A DNA stretch of 11,569 nucleotides. Origin: Gammaproteobacteria bacterium (GTDB lineage Bacteria; Pseudomonadota; Gammaproteobacteria; Arenicellales; Spongiicolonaceae). This document shows positions 1 to 7,243 of this stretch, one piece after another. The stretch lies in the NCBI GenBank assembly GCA_007570945.1, contig RKSH01000210.1, forward strand, positions 1-11,569, in the 5' to 3' direction. The notes beneath the pieces are model-generated. The model did no database searches. It worked only from the letters and a program-made list of their open reading frames with translations, and was not told the origin of the DNA. The translations under genes were made by a program, and so were the position numbers. The first letter of the stretch is position 1, and each line of letters begins with the position of its first letter.

Positions 1-691
1 CGGCGGCGGCGAGGGCGGTGCCGAGGGTGAGGAACGGCCAGTCCACCGGCGGCACCTGGTGGACGGCGGGGGCGGCGGTGAGTTCCCACAACTGCCAGAG
101 GGCGGCGAGAAAAATCACCGGCGCGGCGAGCAGGAACGAAAAACGCACGGTGTCGGTGCGCGACAGGCCGAGCAGCAGGCCGGCGGTCATGGTGAGGCCG
201 GAGCGCGATGCGCCGGGGATGATGGCAAAGGCCTGGGCGCAGCCCATCACCAATGCATCGCGCATGCGCAATTCACCGAGCCCCCGCACCGCCGGCCGCC
301 GCCGCACATGCAATTCCGCGGCCCACAGGGCCAATGCAAACACCACCGTCGCCGCCGCAATCACCAGCGGCTTGCGCAGCAACTCTTCCACAAAACCGCC
401 GCCGATGGCTAAGCGCAAAACCAGGGCGGCCAACACGATGGGGACGGTGGCGAGGGTGAGGGCGCGCAGCATTTTGAACTCGCCATGGGCGGCGCCCTGC
501 AGCAAGCGGTAAAAATCACGCCGAAAATACGCGCACACTGCAAACAACGTGCCGAAGTGCAGCGCCACATCAAAGGCCAGCCCCTGCCCGCCCCAGCCGG
601 CTAACAACGCCAAGTGGGCCGAACTTGAGACCGGCAGAAACTCGGTGAGGCCCTGCACCAGGGCGAGGGTGATGGTGCGCGGAAAATCCAC
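1..691 (-). CDS. uppP: Undecaprenyl-diphosphatase UppP (BacA), partial at the window edge
   Basis: Integral membrane phosphatase that converts undecaprenyl diphosphate to the monophosphate lipid carrier used for peptidoglycan and other envelope polymers. Read from a GTG at 691, the protein opens VDFPRTITLALVQGLTEFLP followed by VSSSAHL, the N-terminal signature of the family with its glutamate motif. A second signature, IIPGASRSG, is encoded around 200-225, also as expected. Hydrophobic segments alternate throughout. About 230 residues are visible; the family is usually about 265-275, so roughly the last 40 lie beyond base 1. An in-frame TGA (the folB stop, 704-706) leaves GTG as the only plausible start. 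The gene begins 12 bases after folB without a clear Shine-Dalgarno site, so translation is probably coupled to folB. Identity is secure; the start is likely. Confidence 0.93.
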   Translation of the reverse strand, partial: MDFPRTITLALVQGLTEFLPVSSSAHLALLAGWGGQGLAFDVALHFGTLFAVCAYFRRDFYRLLQGAAHGEFKMLRALTLATVPIVLAALVLRLAIGGGFVEELLRKPLVIAAATVVFALALWAAELHVRRRPAVRGLGELRMRDALVMGCAQAFAIIPGASRSGLTMTAGLLLGLSRTDTVRFSFLLAAPVIFLAALWQLWELTAAPAVHQVPPVDWPFLTLGTALAAA

Positions 692-703
692 CGCCGCCGG
701 GGC

Positions 704-1087
704 TCAGGCTTGGGCTGTGTGCGCGGTCTTTTTGCCGGGCGCGCCGCGCTCAATGACGACGCCCACATCGCTGACGCCGCCCAATGCGCCGGGCTTGCGC
801 ACCCGCACCCGCACCCAGGGAAGTTCAAATTCGCCGAGCAGCATTTGGGCGATGCCCTCGGCCATGGACTCAATTAAATTGTACGATGACTCGCGCGTCA
901 TTTTTTTAATGCGCGCAAACACCTCGCTGTAATTCAGCACTTCGTCGAAAGAATCGCGCGCCGCCGCCTGTTGCACGTCGATGCGCATGTCAATATCCAA
1001 CACCAGCCGGCGGGTGAGCTGCTTTTCCCATGCGTCCACGCCGATGGCGCAGTTGACGGCGATGCCGTGCAGGTAAATAATGTCCAT
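704..1087 (-). CDS. folB: Dihydroneopterin aldolase FolB
   Basis: Cytoplasmic folate-pathway enzyme that cleaves 7,8-dihydroneopterin to 6-hydroxymethyl-7,8-dihydropterin and glycolaldehyde. The 127-residue protein starts MDIIYLHGIAV, closely resembling the E. coli start MDIVFIEQLSV, so I chose the ATG at 1087 over an upstream ATG at 1120 that adds 11 atypical residues. Visible family features are the IGVDAWE segment with Glu21, Tyr53 in LNYSEV, Glu73 in LIESMAE, Lys98 in VRKPGAL, and the terminal VGVVIERG strand. Length is normal, with a short hydrophilic tail. It lies directly upstream of uppP, as in E. coli, and diverges from plsY across an 87-base gap that carries a tandem repeat. Only a weak purine stretch precedes the ATG. 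Confidence 0.95.
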   Translation of the reverse strand: MDIIYLHGIAVNCAIGVDAWEKQLTRRLVLDIDMRIDVQQAAARDSFDEVLNYSEVFARIKKMTRESSYNLIESMAEGIAQMLLGEFELPWVRVRVRKPGALGGVSDVGVVIERGAPGKKTAHTAQA

Positions 1088-1116
1088 TGCTCGCTTTTGG
1101 TTGAACTTCGGGCCGT

Positions 1117-1137
1117 GCACTTTACCAGCACTTTACC
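1117..1137. repeat. 11-bp tandem repeat in the folB/plsY intergenic region
   Basis: GCACTTTACC occurs twice (1117-1126 and 1128-1137) separated by one A, giving an 11-base period, about one helical turn. It lies in the short divergent spacer between folB and plsY. On the minus strand each unit reads GGTAAAGTGC and contains TAAAGT, a possible -10 hexamer for folB-uppP. It could be a pair of stacked protein sites or overlapping promoters. The repeat is plain; any function is inference. Confidence 0.6.
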
Positions 1138-1174
1138 GGTTGCGCGTGCGGGGTGAAAACCGGCGGCTTGTTTC

Positions 1175-1777
1175 ATGCTCACCGCCCTCCTCCTCATCAG
1201 CGCATACCTGCTCGGCTCGGTGTCAAGCGGCGTCTTGGTCAGCCGCGCTTATCGCCTCGGCGACCCGCGCAGCCGGGGCTCCGGCAACCCCGGCGCGACC
1301 AACGTTTTGCGCCTTGGCGGCGGCAAGGCCGCGCTGCTGACGCTGCTCGGCGACACCGCCAAGGGGTTGGCCGCGGTTCTCGCCGCCAAACTGCTGAGCG
1401 ACCAGCCGCTGGTGTGGGCGGCGGCCGGGGGGGCGGCGTTTCTCGGCCATCTGTACCCGCTGTTCTTCGGCTTTCGCGGCGGCAAGGGCGTGGCCACCGC
1501 CATGGGCGCGCTGCTGGGCATGGACGCCGCATTGGCCGCGCTGCTGTTGGCGGTGTGGGCGGTGATGGTTGCGCTGTTTCGCTACTCCTCCCTGGCCGCG
1601 CTGACCGCGGCCGCGGCGGCGCCGTTCATCGCCTACGCCCTCGGCGGCGGCAACGCGCTGATTGCGTTGTGCGCGCTGTTGGCCGGGTTTTTATTCTGGC
1701 GCCACCGCGCCAACATCGCGCGCCTGGCCGGCGGCGGCGAAAGCAAAGTGCGGTGGACAAAACGGAGTCCGCCCTAA
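1175..1777 (+). CDS. plsY: Acyl-phosphate:glycerol-3-phosphate acyltransferase PlsY
   Basis: Inner-membrane enzyme that transfers the acyl group from acyl-phosphate to glycerol-3-phosphate, making lysophosphatidate, the first step of phospholipid synthesis. The 200-residue protein opens MLTALLLISAYLLGSVSSGV, a transmembrane segment with the GS(I/V)SS motif. It then shows the GSGNPGATN loop (about residues 36-43) that binds the phosphate substrates, and GHLYPLFFGFRGGKGVAT near residues 95-112. Several Ala/Leu-rich membrane helices follow, with a basic hydrophilic tail containing RHRANIARL, the usual end of the family. Length is normal. No good Shine-Dalgarno site precedes the ATG. Its stop at 1777 lies one base from the tsaD stop on the other strand, so the two genes converge with no room for an independent terminator. 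Confidence 0.96.
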   Translation: MLTALLLISAYLLGSVSSGVLVSRAYRLGDPRSRGSGNPGATNVLRLGGGKAALLTLLGDTAKGLAAVLAAKLLSDQPLVWAAAGGAAFLGHLYPLFFGFRGGKGVATAMGALLGMDAALAALLLAVWAVMVALFRYSSLAALTAAAAAPFIAYALGGGNALIALCALLAGFLFWRHRANIARLAGGGESKVRWTKRSPP

Positions 1778-1778
1778 G

Positions 1779-2789
1779 TCACAAACTGTCCAGCGGCCAG
1801 CGCGGCCGCACGTCAAAACCCGGCGGGTCGTGTTGCCCCTCGCGCAACCGCCGCCACGCCGCAAGCGCAATCATCGCGCCGTTGTCGGTGCAAAACTCCG
1901 GCCGCGGATAGTACACCGTCCACCGTCCGCCGCCGCCATCACCCATCTCCCGCAACCGCCGGCGCAATGCGCGGTTGGCGCCCACGCCGCCGGCCACCAC
2001 CAGCCGCGCGCGTTTGGTCTGCTCCATGGCGCGGCGGCATTTTTCGGCTAACGATTCCACCGCCGCATCCTGAAAGGCCAGCGCAATGTCGGCGACGGTC
2101 TGCGCCTCGGTGCCGTTTTTCTCCGCCGCCAACCGCGCCGCGGTTTTGAGTCCGCTGTAACTAAAATCCAGCCCCGGCCTTTTCACCATGGGCCGTGGAA
2201 AAACAAACCGCCCGCGTACGCCGCCCGCCGCCGCCCGTGCCACCGCCGGGCCGCCGGGGTAGCCGAGCCCCAGCAGGCGCGCGGTCTTGTCAAAAGCCTC
2301 CCCCACCGCATCATCCAACGTGCGCCCCAAAATGCGGTAGGCGCCGGCCGCCGCCACATCCACTAACAACGTATGCCCGCCCGAAACCAGCAATGCGACA
2401 AAGGGAAAATCCGGCGCCTCCTCCTCTAACATCGGCGACAGCAGATGGCCCTCCATGTGGTGCACCCCCACCGCCGCAATGCCGCGCGCCATGGCCAGGG
2501 CGCGCCCGGCCGCGGCGCCCACGAGCAACGCGCCGGCCAGGCCGGGGCCGGCGGTGTAGCCGACGCCGTCCAAATCGCCCACCGTGATGCCGGCGCGGTG
2601 CAGCGTTTCCTCAATCAGGCCGGGCAGGACGCGGACATGGTCGCGCGCCGCCAATTCCGGCACCACGCCGCCGAATGGCCGGTGGGTATGCAGTTGCGAT
2701 GCCAGCATGTGCGCGCGCAACCCGCGGCCGCTTTCATACACGGCGACGCCGGTGTCATCGCAGGAAGTTTCAATGCCGAGAACGCGCAT
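1779..2789 (-). CDS. tsaD: tRNA N6-threonylcarbamoyladenosine transferase TsaD
   Basis: Catalytic subunit of the TsaBDE machinery that moves the threonylcarbamoyl group from threonylcarbamoyl-AMP to A37 of ANN-decoding tRNAs in the cytoplasm. The sequence reads MRVLGIETSCDDTGVAVYES, almost identical to the E. coli start. It has the metal-binding HMEGH motif at residues 111-115, LLVSGGHT, GEAFDKTA, LGYPGGP, RPGLDFSYSGLKTAA, VAGGVGANR and the FCTDNGAMIA motif with the third metal ligand. From the ATG at 2789 the protein has 336 residues, normal for the family. An alternative ATG at 2795 adds only two residues. Neither start has a clear ribosome-binding site. It diverges from rpsU, as in E. coli, with about 80 bases between the two starts. 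Confidence 0.97.
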   Translation of the reverse strand: MRVLGIETSCDDTGVAVYESGRGLRAHMLASQLHTHRPFGGVVPELAARDHVRVLPGLIEETLHRAGITVGDLDGVGYTAGPGLAGALLVGAAAGRALAMARGIAAVGVHHMEGHLLSPMLEEEAPDFPFVALLVSGGHTLLVDVAAAGAYRILGRTLDDAVGEAFDKTARLLGLGYPGGPAVARAAAGGVRGRFVFPRPMVKRPGLDFSYSGLKTAARLAAEKNGTEAQTVADIALAFQDAAVESLAEKCRRAMEQTKRARLVVAGGVGANRALRRRLREMGDGGGGRWTVYYPRPEFCTDNGAMIALAAWRRLREGQHDPPGFDVRPRWPLDSL

Positions 2790-2800
2790 GAGCATGGCGC

Positions 2801-2830
2801 TTGCGCCGCCGCGCCGGCGGGTGCTACACT
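2801..2830 (+). promoter_or_regulatory. Sigma70-type promoter of rpsU
   Basis: TTGCGC (2801-2806) and TACACT (2825-2830) are separated by 18 bases. The -10 box is preceded by TGC, an extended -10 arrangement. Transcription would begin near 2837, giving a leader of about 33 bases before the rpsU ATG at 2870. The Shine-Dalgarno GAGG is at 2857-2860, 9 bases before the ATG. The site sits in the tsaD/rpsU divergent gap. Assigned by eye from hexamer matches and position. Confidence 0.65.
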
Positions 2831-2869
2831 CGTCCGCCCCGCAACAACCGCAAGCCGAGGAACATCATA

Positions 2870-3085
2870 ATGCCAAGCATCCGCGTCCGCCAAGACGACC
2901 CCTTTGATGTCATTCTGCGCCGCTTCCGCCGCTCGTGCGAGAAAGCCGGCGTATTCACCGAAGCCCGCCGCCGCGAGTACTACGAAAAACCCACCACCGC
3001 CCGAAAACGCGCCGCCGCCGCCGCCGTCAAGCGGGAACTCAAGCGCGTCTCCCGCCAACAGGCCAGGCGGACACGGCTGTACTGA
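2870..3085 (+). CDS. rpsU: Small ribosomal subunit protein bS21
   Basis: Small basic protein of the 30S subunit that sits near the anti-Shine-Dalgarno end of 16S rRNA and helps translation initiation. The 71 residues open MPSIRVRQDDPFDVILRRF and contain RRSCEKAGV, RRREYYEKPTTARKR and the terminal ARRTRLY, matching the E. coli protein of identical length nearly position by position. A GAGG ribosome-binding site at 2857-2860 fixes the ATG at 2870; reading frames extending upstream are not supported by homology. In E. coli relatives this gene heads the rpsU-dnaG-rpoD operon. Here it is followed after 20 bases by the convergent ubiH end, so it appears to be a single-gene transcript. I see no clear hairpin terminator after it. 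Confidence 0.97.
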   Translation: MPSIRVRQDDPFDVILRRFRRSCEKAGVFTEARRREYYEKPTTARKRAAAAAVKRELKRVSRQQARRTRLY

Positions 3086-3105
3086 CCCTCACCGCCGCTT
3101 CACAA

Positions 3106-4326
3106 TCACACCCGCCCGGCCGCGAATTCGCGCAGCCATAACTGGCCGGGGCGGAGGCCCATGGTTTTTCTGAGCAGGGCGCGGCGGACCGGGGGCAGGA
3201 AATTCAGGGCGCCGAGGACGAGGGCGCGGGCGGCGGCGGCCGGGGGGGCCGGGTTGGCGAAAGCGGTGACCAGGCCGTCGGTGAAGGTGGTGACGGCGAA
3301 AGTGTCGCGGCGCCGAGCGGCGGCGTAACCGGCCATGGCGCGGGCGCCGCCGATGTCCTCGCCGGCGGCATGGGCCCGGGCAATCACACTGCACAAATCG
3401 GCCACATCGCGCAGGGCGAGGTTGAAGCCCTGGCCGGCGACGGGGTGCACGGTGTGGGCGGCGTTGCCGGCGAGGGCGACGCGGGCGCGGGCCGGCGGTG
3501 TGCAGGTGGCCAGAGTCAGCGGGTAAACATGGCGCGGCTTGGGCGAGTGGAACCGCCCGGCGCGGTGGCCGAAAGTTTCCTGCAGCACTGTGATAAACCC
3601 GGCGTCGTCCAGCGCGGCATGCTGTTCGGCGCGGGCGTGCGGCAAAGTCCACGCCACGGCAAATTGCGCCTCGCCCGCCGGCAACAGCGCCAGCGGACCG
3701 TCGGCGGTGAACCTCTCATGTGCACAGTTGCGGTGGCCGCGGTCGGCGGCGACCATGGTGACCAGCGCCGACTCGCGGTAGTGTTTCACCGTGCGCCGCA
3801 GGCCGGCGGCGTCCAACAAACTGGAACGTCCGCCGTCGGCGATGACCACAAGCGATGCTGAGAGAGTTTGCAATGCGCCGTCGCCGCCGACCGTCACCGC
3901 ATCCGCCGCGGCGCTGAGCGATTGCGCGCGCGCCGGGCACAGCACGGTGATGTTGCCGGCTGTGGTGATAATTTGGCGCAGCGCCTCGCCGACGTCGCGG
4001 TGGGCGGCGACATAGCCGAGGGCGTCGGTGCCGGCGTCGCGGCAGTGCAGATGGGCGGCGCCGGGCCAGCCGCGCTGGGAGACTTCAATGCGGTGGATGG
4101 GGCAGGCGGTTTGTGCAATGCGCCGCCATGCGCCCATGGCGGAAAAAATCCGCCGCGAACTGTAGGTGAGGGCCACCGTGCGGCGGTCGAAACTCACCTG
4201 CCGCGGCGAGTCAAAGGCCTCCGCCTCCACCACCATCACCCGCAACGGTCCGCCGGCCAGCGCGGCGGCCAATGCGGCGCCGGTCATGCCGCCGCCGATG
4301 ATGGCGACGTCGCAACCACCGTTCAT
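3106..4326 (-). CDS. ubiH: UbiH-type FAD-dependent ubiquinone-biosynthesis hydroxylase
   Basis: Flavoprotein monooxygenase expected to hydroxylate 2-octaprenyl-6-methoxyphenol (or the equivalent prenyl phenol) on the inner face of the membrane during aerobic ubiquinone synthesis. About 406 residues. The FAD-binding GGGMTG motif is near the start (VAIIGGGMTGAALAAAL), SFDRRTVALTYSSRR follows, VVIADGGRSSLLDAAGL forms the middle DG motif, and residues 287-300 read GNAAHTVHPVAGQG then FNL, the second FAD motif. GNAAH rather than GDAAH is typical of UbiH. The ATG at 4326 lies 2 bases past the pepP stop; a GTG at 4332 overlapping that stop is an alternative. The order ygfB-pepP-ubiH matches E. coli, but ubiI does not follow. 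The exact ring position hydroxylated cannot be read from sequence. Confidence 0.9.
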   Translation of the reverse strand: MNGGCDVAIIGGGMTGAALAAALAGGPLRVMVVEAEAFDSPRQVSFDRRTVALTYSSRRIFSAMGAWRRIAQTACPIHRIEVSQRGWPGAAHLHCRDAGTDALGYVAAHRDVGEALRQIITTAGNITVLCPARAQSLSAAADAVTVGGDGALQTLSASLVVIADGGRSSLLDAAGLRRTVKHYRESALVTMVAADRGHRNCAHERFTADGPLALLPAGEAQFAVAWTLPHARAEQHAALDDAGFITVLQETFGHRAGRFHSPKPRHVYPLTLATCTPPARARVALAGNAAHTVHPVAGQGFNLALRDVADLCSVIARAHAAGEDIGGARAMAGYAAARRRDTFAVTTFTDGLVTAFANPAPPAAAARALVLGALNFLPPVRRALLRKTMGLRPGQLWLREFAAGRV

Positions 4327-4328
4327 GT

Positions 4329-5624
4329 TCACCGCGCCATCATCTCCTCCACCGCGGCCGGTGTAGACGGCGCGGCCTGGGTGAGTACCTGGTTGCCGCT
4401 TTTGGTGACCAGCACGTCGTCCTCCATGCGCACCCCGGTGCCGCGCAGGCCGGCCGGCACGTCGCCACCAAAGAGGTACAAGCCCGGCTCCACGGTCAGC
4501 ACCATGCCGGGCCGGAGCGTGCGCCATGCGCCGTCCACTTTGTAGGCGCCCACATCGTGCACATCCATGCCCAGCCAGTGGCCGGTGCGGTGCATGTAGA
4601 ATTTTTTGTAGGCGCCGCTGTCCACCACGCGGTCCACGCTGCCGCGCAGCAGTTTCAAATCCAAGAGTCCGCGGGCGAGCACCCGCACCGCGGTTTCGTG
4701 GTAGCGGTTGACCGCGGCGCCGGGTCGCAGCTCGCCGATGGCGGCGTCGCGGGCGGCAAGGACGATGTCCACCACGTCCTTTTGCGCGGGGGTGAAGGTT
4801 CCGTTCACCGGAATGGTGCGGGTGATGTCGGCGGCGTAACAGTCCACCTCGGCGCCGGCGTCCACCAGCAGCAAATCGCCGCCGCGCAACTCACAGTTGT
4901 TTGCGGTGTAGTGCAGAATGCAGGCGTTGGCGCCGCCGGCGACGATGCTGGGGTAGGCGGCGGTGGCGCCGTGTTTGCGAAACACGCACTCCACCTCGGC
5001 CTGCACCTGGTACTCCATCATGCCCGGCGCGCAACTTCGCATGGCTTCGGTGTGCGCCGCCACGGTGACGGCGGCGGCGCGCTCCATGGCGCGCAACTCA
5101 TCGGCGCTTTTGACGAGTCGCATCTCGTGGAGAATGGCGCCGATGTCCGACAGGTCCACCGGCGCCTTCACTCCGGCGCGGACGCGGGCGCGCAGGGCGG
5201 CGACGGTGGCGGGGATGAGGGCGTCGAGGCTGGGGTGGCGGCCGATGTTGTAGAAAATTTTGGCGCGGTTTTCCAGCAGCAACGGCAGCATTTTTTCCAG
5301 GTCGCCGATGGCGAAAGCCTGGTCGGCGGCGTAGGTCCCGCACGCGCCATCGAGCCCGGCGCGGCGGCCGTCCCAGGTTTCGGCCTTGGCGTCGGAGGCG
5401 CGGCAGAACAGCAGGAACTCACCCTCGGCGCGCCCCGGCGCAAAAACCGCGGCCGCGGCCGGCTCGGCAAAACCGGTGAGGTAGTAAAAATCGCTGTCCG
5501 GGCGAAACGGAAACAGCACGTCGTTGTTGCGCGTCTGCTCGGGCGCGGTGGCGACGATGGCGATGCCGTCGCCGATTTTCTTCATTAAGGCGCGGCGGCG
5601 TTTGCGGAGGGCGGACTGTTCCAT
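4329..5624 (-). CDS. pepP: Xaa-Pro aminopeptidase PepP
   Basis: Cytoplasmic dimanganese aminopeptidase P that removes an N-terminal residue when the next is proline. The 431-residue protein has the N-terminal domain of the family (VLFPFRPDSDFYYLTGF, about residues 36-52) and a C-terminal pita-bread domain. Its metal ligands are all visible: Asp255 in LLLVDAGAE, Asp266 in YAADITRT, His349 in MHRTGHWLGMDVHDVG, Glu379 in TVEPGLYL and Glu401 in VRMEDDVLV. Spacings agree with the E. coli enzyme. The ATG at 5624 is 2 bases after the ygfB stop, and the stop is 2 bases before ubiH, so the three genes are almost certainly cotranscribed. No strong Shine-Dalgarno site is seen, which fits translational coupling. 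Confidence 0.96.
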   Translation of the reverse strand: MEQSALRKRRRALMKKIGDGIAIVATAPEQTRNNDVLFPFRPDSDFYYLTGFAEPAAAAVFAPGRAEGEFLLFCRASDAKAETWDGRRAGLDGACGTYAADQAFAIGDLEKMLPLLLENRAKIFYNIGRHPSLDALIPATVAALRARVRAGVKAPVDLSDIGAILHEMRLVKSADELRAMERAAAVTVAAHTEAMRSCAPGMMEYQVQAEVECVFRKHGATAAYPSIVAGGANACILHYTANNCELRGGDLLLVDAGAEVDCYAADITRTIPVNGTFTPAQKDVVDIVLAARDAAIGELRPGAAVNRYHETAVRVLARGLLDLKLLRGSVDRVVDSGAYKKFYMHRTGHWLGMDVHDVGAYKVDGAWRTLRPGMVLTVEPGLYLFGGDVPAGLRGTGVRMEDDVLVTKSGNQVLTQAAPSTPAAVEEMMAR

Positions 5625-5626
5625 GC

Positions 5627-6187
5627 TTAGGGTTGCGGCCGGCGGGCCTGGTCAAAAATCAGTTGCACGCCGATTTTGACATGCTCGCGGAGTTCTTCGT
5701 AGGCCAGGTCGGCCTCGGTCTGGTCGCCGTCGCCGAATGCAGGCTCTTCGCGCGCGCCGCAAATCGCCATGATATCACGCAGCGCATCAGCGCCGTCGCC
5801 GCCGAGTTTGCCCGGCTGGTCCAGTCCGCCGCGCGACAGGCCCAGCACAAAACCCCGGCACCATGCGCCGAGGGCGGCGGCGCGCCCGGCGATTGGCGCA
5901 TCGTCCTCCGGCAGCAGCGGGGCGAAGTGAAATCCCTCCTCGGTGAAACCCTCACCCAGTCCACGGTGAATGTCCCGCAGCAGCGCAAGCAGGGTTTCGC
6001 CGAGGGATTTTTTGCGGCACGCGCTCATGCGCCGCGGCTCGGCGAGAAGTTCCAGCAGCGCGTCCAGCGACTGCGGCACAGCAGCGGCGCACACCAGGCC
6101 GCTGAGAATGCCGTGGGCCTCGGAGGCGCCGACTTGGGCCTCCCCCTCGGCCAAGCGGCGCGCCAGTCGGGCGTGCGGGTCAGGCAT
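5627..6187 (-). CDS. ygfB: UPF0149 family protein YgfB
   Basis: Conserved small acidic, helical protein of the YgfB/UPF0149 family, usually encoded just upstream of pepP in gammaproteobacteria. It is 186 residues long, close to the E. coli protein. Shared features are the SEAHGILSGLVCAA segment (residues about 22-36; E. coli AEMHGLISGMICGG), EEGFHFAPLLPEDDAP, the RAAALGAWCRGFVLGLS stretch and the EADLAYEELREHVKIGVQL end. The start ATG at 6187 overlaps the end of the upstream lysR gene by 8 bases (ATGCCTGA), and its stop is 2 bases before pepP. No enzymatic motif is seen and the biochemical role cannot be given from the sequence. Confidence 0.9.
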   Translation of the reverse strand: MPDPHARLARRLAEGEAQVGASEAHGILSGLVCAAAVPQSLDALLELLAEPRRMSACRKKSLGETLLALLRDIHRGLGEGFTEEGFHFAPLLPEDDAPIAGRAAALGAWCRGFVLGLSRGGLDQPGKLGGDGADALRDIMAICGAREEPAFGDGDQTEADLAYEELREHVKIGVQLIFDQARRPQP

Positions 6188-7136
6188 TGCCCCGGGCTGT
6201 TTTTGCCGGCGGAAAATGTTTGCGCATGAGTTTGCGGTGATGTTGAAACTCTTCCCGAATCCAGGCGCCGAACTCGCGCGCCTCCGGTTTTTGCGGCCGG
6301 CCGGCGGCGCTCACCAGGTGGTAGCCGGTGCCGGTGGGCGTGGCCACCGCCAGCGGCGTGCGCAGACTTTTGTGCACCAAATCGTCCATCACAATTAAAC
6401 TGCGGCCGAGGGCGAGGCCCTGCCCGGCCAAGGCTTGTTTCAGAACCATGCCGGAGTCGGTGAACGTCATCACGATGTTTGCAAGCGAAGCATCGGCGCC
6501 GTTGCGCTCAAGCCAGCCTTTCCAGTCGTTGTACGGAACGCCGTGGAACAGGCTTTCATCGTCAATCAGCGGATGGTCGGTGATGCCGGCGATGCCGCGC
6601 AACGGGCGTTTGCGAAAATAATCCGGATGTCCCACCGGGGCGCACCACTCATCCAGCAATTTTTCACTGTGCAAACCGGGATACGCGCCAAAACCGTAGC
6701 GCAGCGCGAGGTCCACGCCGTCGCGTTGCAAGTCGCTCAGGTGGGCGTCGGTTTCCAGCCGCACGACGATGCCGGGGCAGCGTTGGCGAAACCGAAACAG
6801 GCGCGGCACCAACCAGGCCGAGGCCACCGACGGCAGGGTGCTGACGGTGAGGCACGGCACCGGGTCGGCGGCGGCGGTGAAGGCGGCGTCCAATTCGGCG
6901 AGCGCGCCGCTGACCTGTGGCAGCAGGCGCAACGCGGCCTCGGTGGGCACGATGCCCTGTGCGCGGCGCTCAAACAGGCGCAGCGAAAGTTGCTCCTCCA
7001 GTTTTTTGATTTGCTGGCTGACCGCCGACGGCGTGATGAACAACTCCCTGGCCGCGGCCTGAAAACTGCGGCGGCGGGCGACGCTTTCAAACACCGCAAT
7101 GGAGCGCAACGGCAAGCGGCGGCGGGGACTTTGCAT
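6180..7136 (-). CDS. LysR-family transcriptional regulator, GcvA-like
   Basis: Cytoplasmic DNA-binding regulator of 318 residues. The N-terminal winged helix-turn-helix spans about residues 10-70 (LRSIAVFESVARRRSFQAAA, then FITPSAVSQQIKKLEEQL and LRLFERRAQGIVPTEAA). The effector-binding domain covers about 92-300 and opens LTVSTLPSVASAWLVPRLFR, with DGVDLALRYGFGAYPGL, the signature of the GcvA/AmpR-like branch. The ligand is unknown; glycine need not be it. The gene diverges from a DUF1127 gene across 107 bases, which points to autoregulation and control of that neighbour. Unusually, its stop overlaps the ygfB start by 8 bases, which would make it the first gene of a ygfB-pepP-ubiH transcript. 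No Shine-Dalgarno site is evident before the ATG. Confidence 0.92.
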   Translation of the reverse strand: MQSPRRRLPLRSIAVFESVARRRSFQAAARELFITPSAVSQQIKKLEEQLSLRLFERRAQGIVPTEAALRLLPQVSGALAELDAAFTAAADPVPCLTVSTLPSVASAWLVPRLFRFRQRCPGIVVRLETDAHLSDLQRDGVDLALRYGFGAYPGLHSEKLLDEWCAPVGHPDYFRKRPLRGIAGITDHPLIDDESLFHGVPYNDWKGWLERNGADASLANIVMTFTDSGMVLKQALAGQGLALGRSLIVMDDLVHKSLRTPLAVATPTGTGYHLVSAAGRPQKPEAREFGAWIREEFQHHRKLMRKHFPPAKTARGNA

Positions 7137-7243
7137 GATTAGACAAACTTATGTGGTGGGAAAGAATAAACCGTTTGCGGGGGGCATTAGCTGTTGTGAA
7201 TATTGACAAAAAAACAATACCGCCTGCCGGCAGGAGAAATCCA
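7137..7243. promoter_or_regulatory. Divergent control region between the lysR-type gene and the DUF1127 gene
   Basis: This 107-base AT-richer gap separates two divergent starts. ATTAG occurs at 7138-7142 and again at 7186-7190; read on the other strand these are CTAAT, the short core reported for E. coli GcvA sites. A TTGACA sits at 7203-7208, without a convincing -10 box 16-18 bases downstream. AGGAG at 7232-7236 is a good Shine-Dalgarno site 7 bases before the DUF1127 ATG. The region very likely holds both promoters and the regulator's operator; the exact boxes are tentative. Confidence 0.5.

Noticed and set aside
1153..1911. 252-codon Arg/Gly-rich plus-strand frame across plsY
   Set aside because: Typical out-of-frame translation of GC-rich coding DNA; plsY is recognised in the correct frame.
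3121..3132. Perfect palindrome CGCGAATTCGCG
   Set aside because: It encodes REFA near the end of ubiH and is explained by codon choice; it has no run of T and no promoter context, so it is not treated as an operator or terminator.
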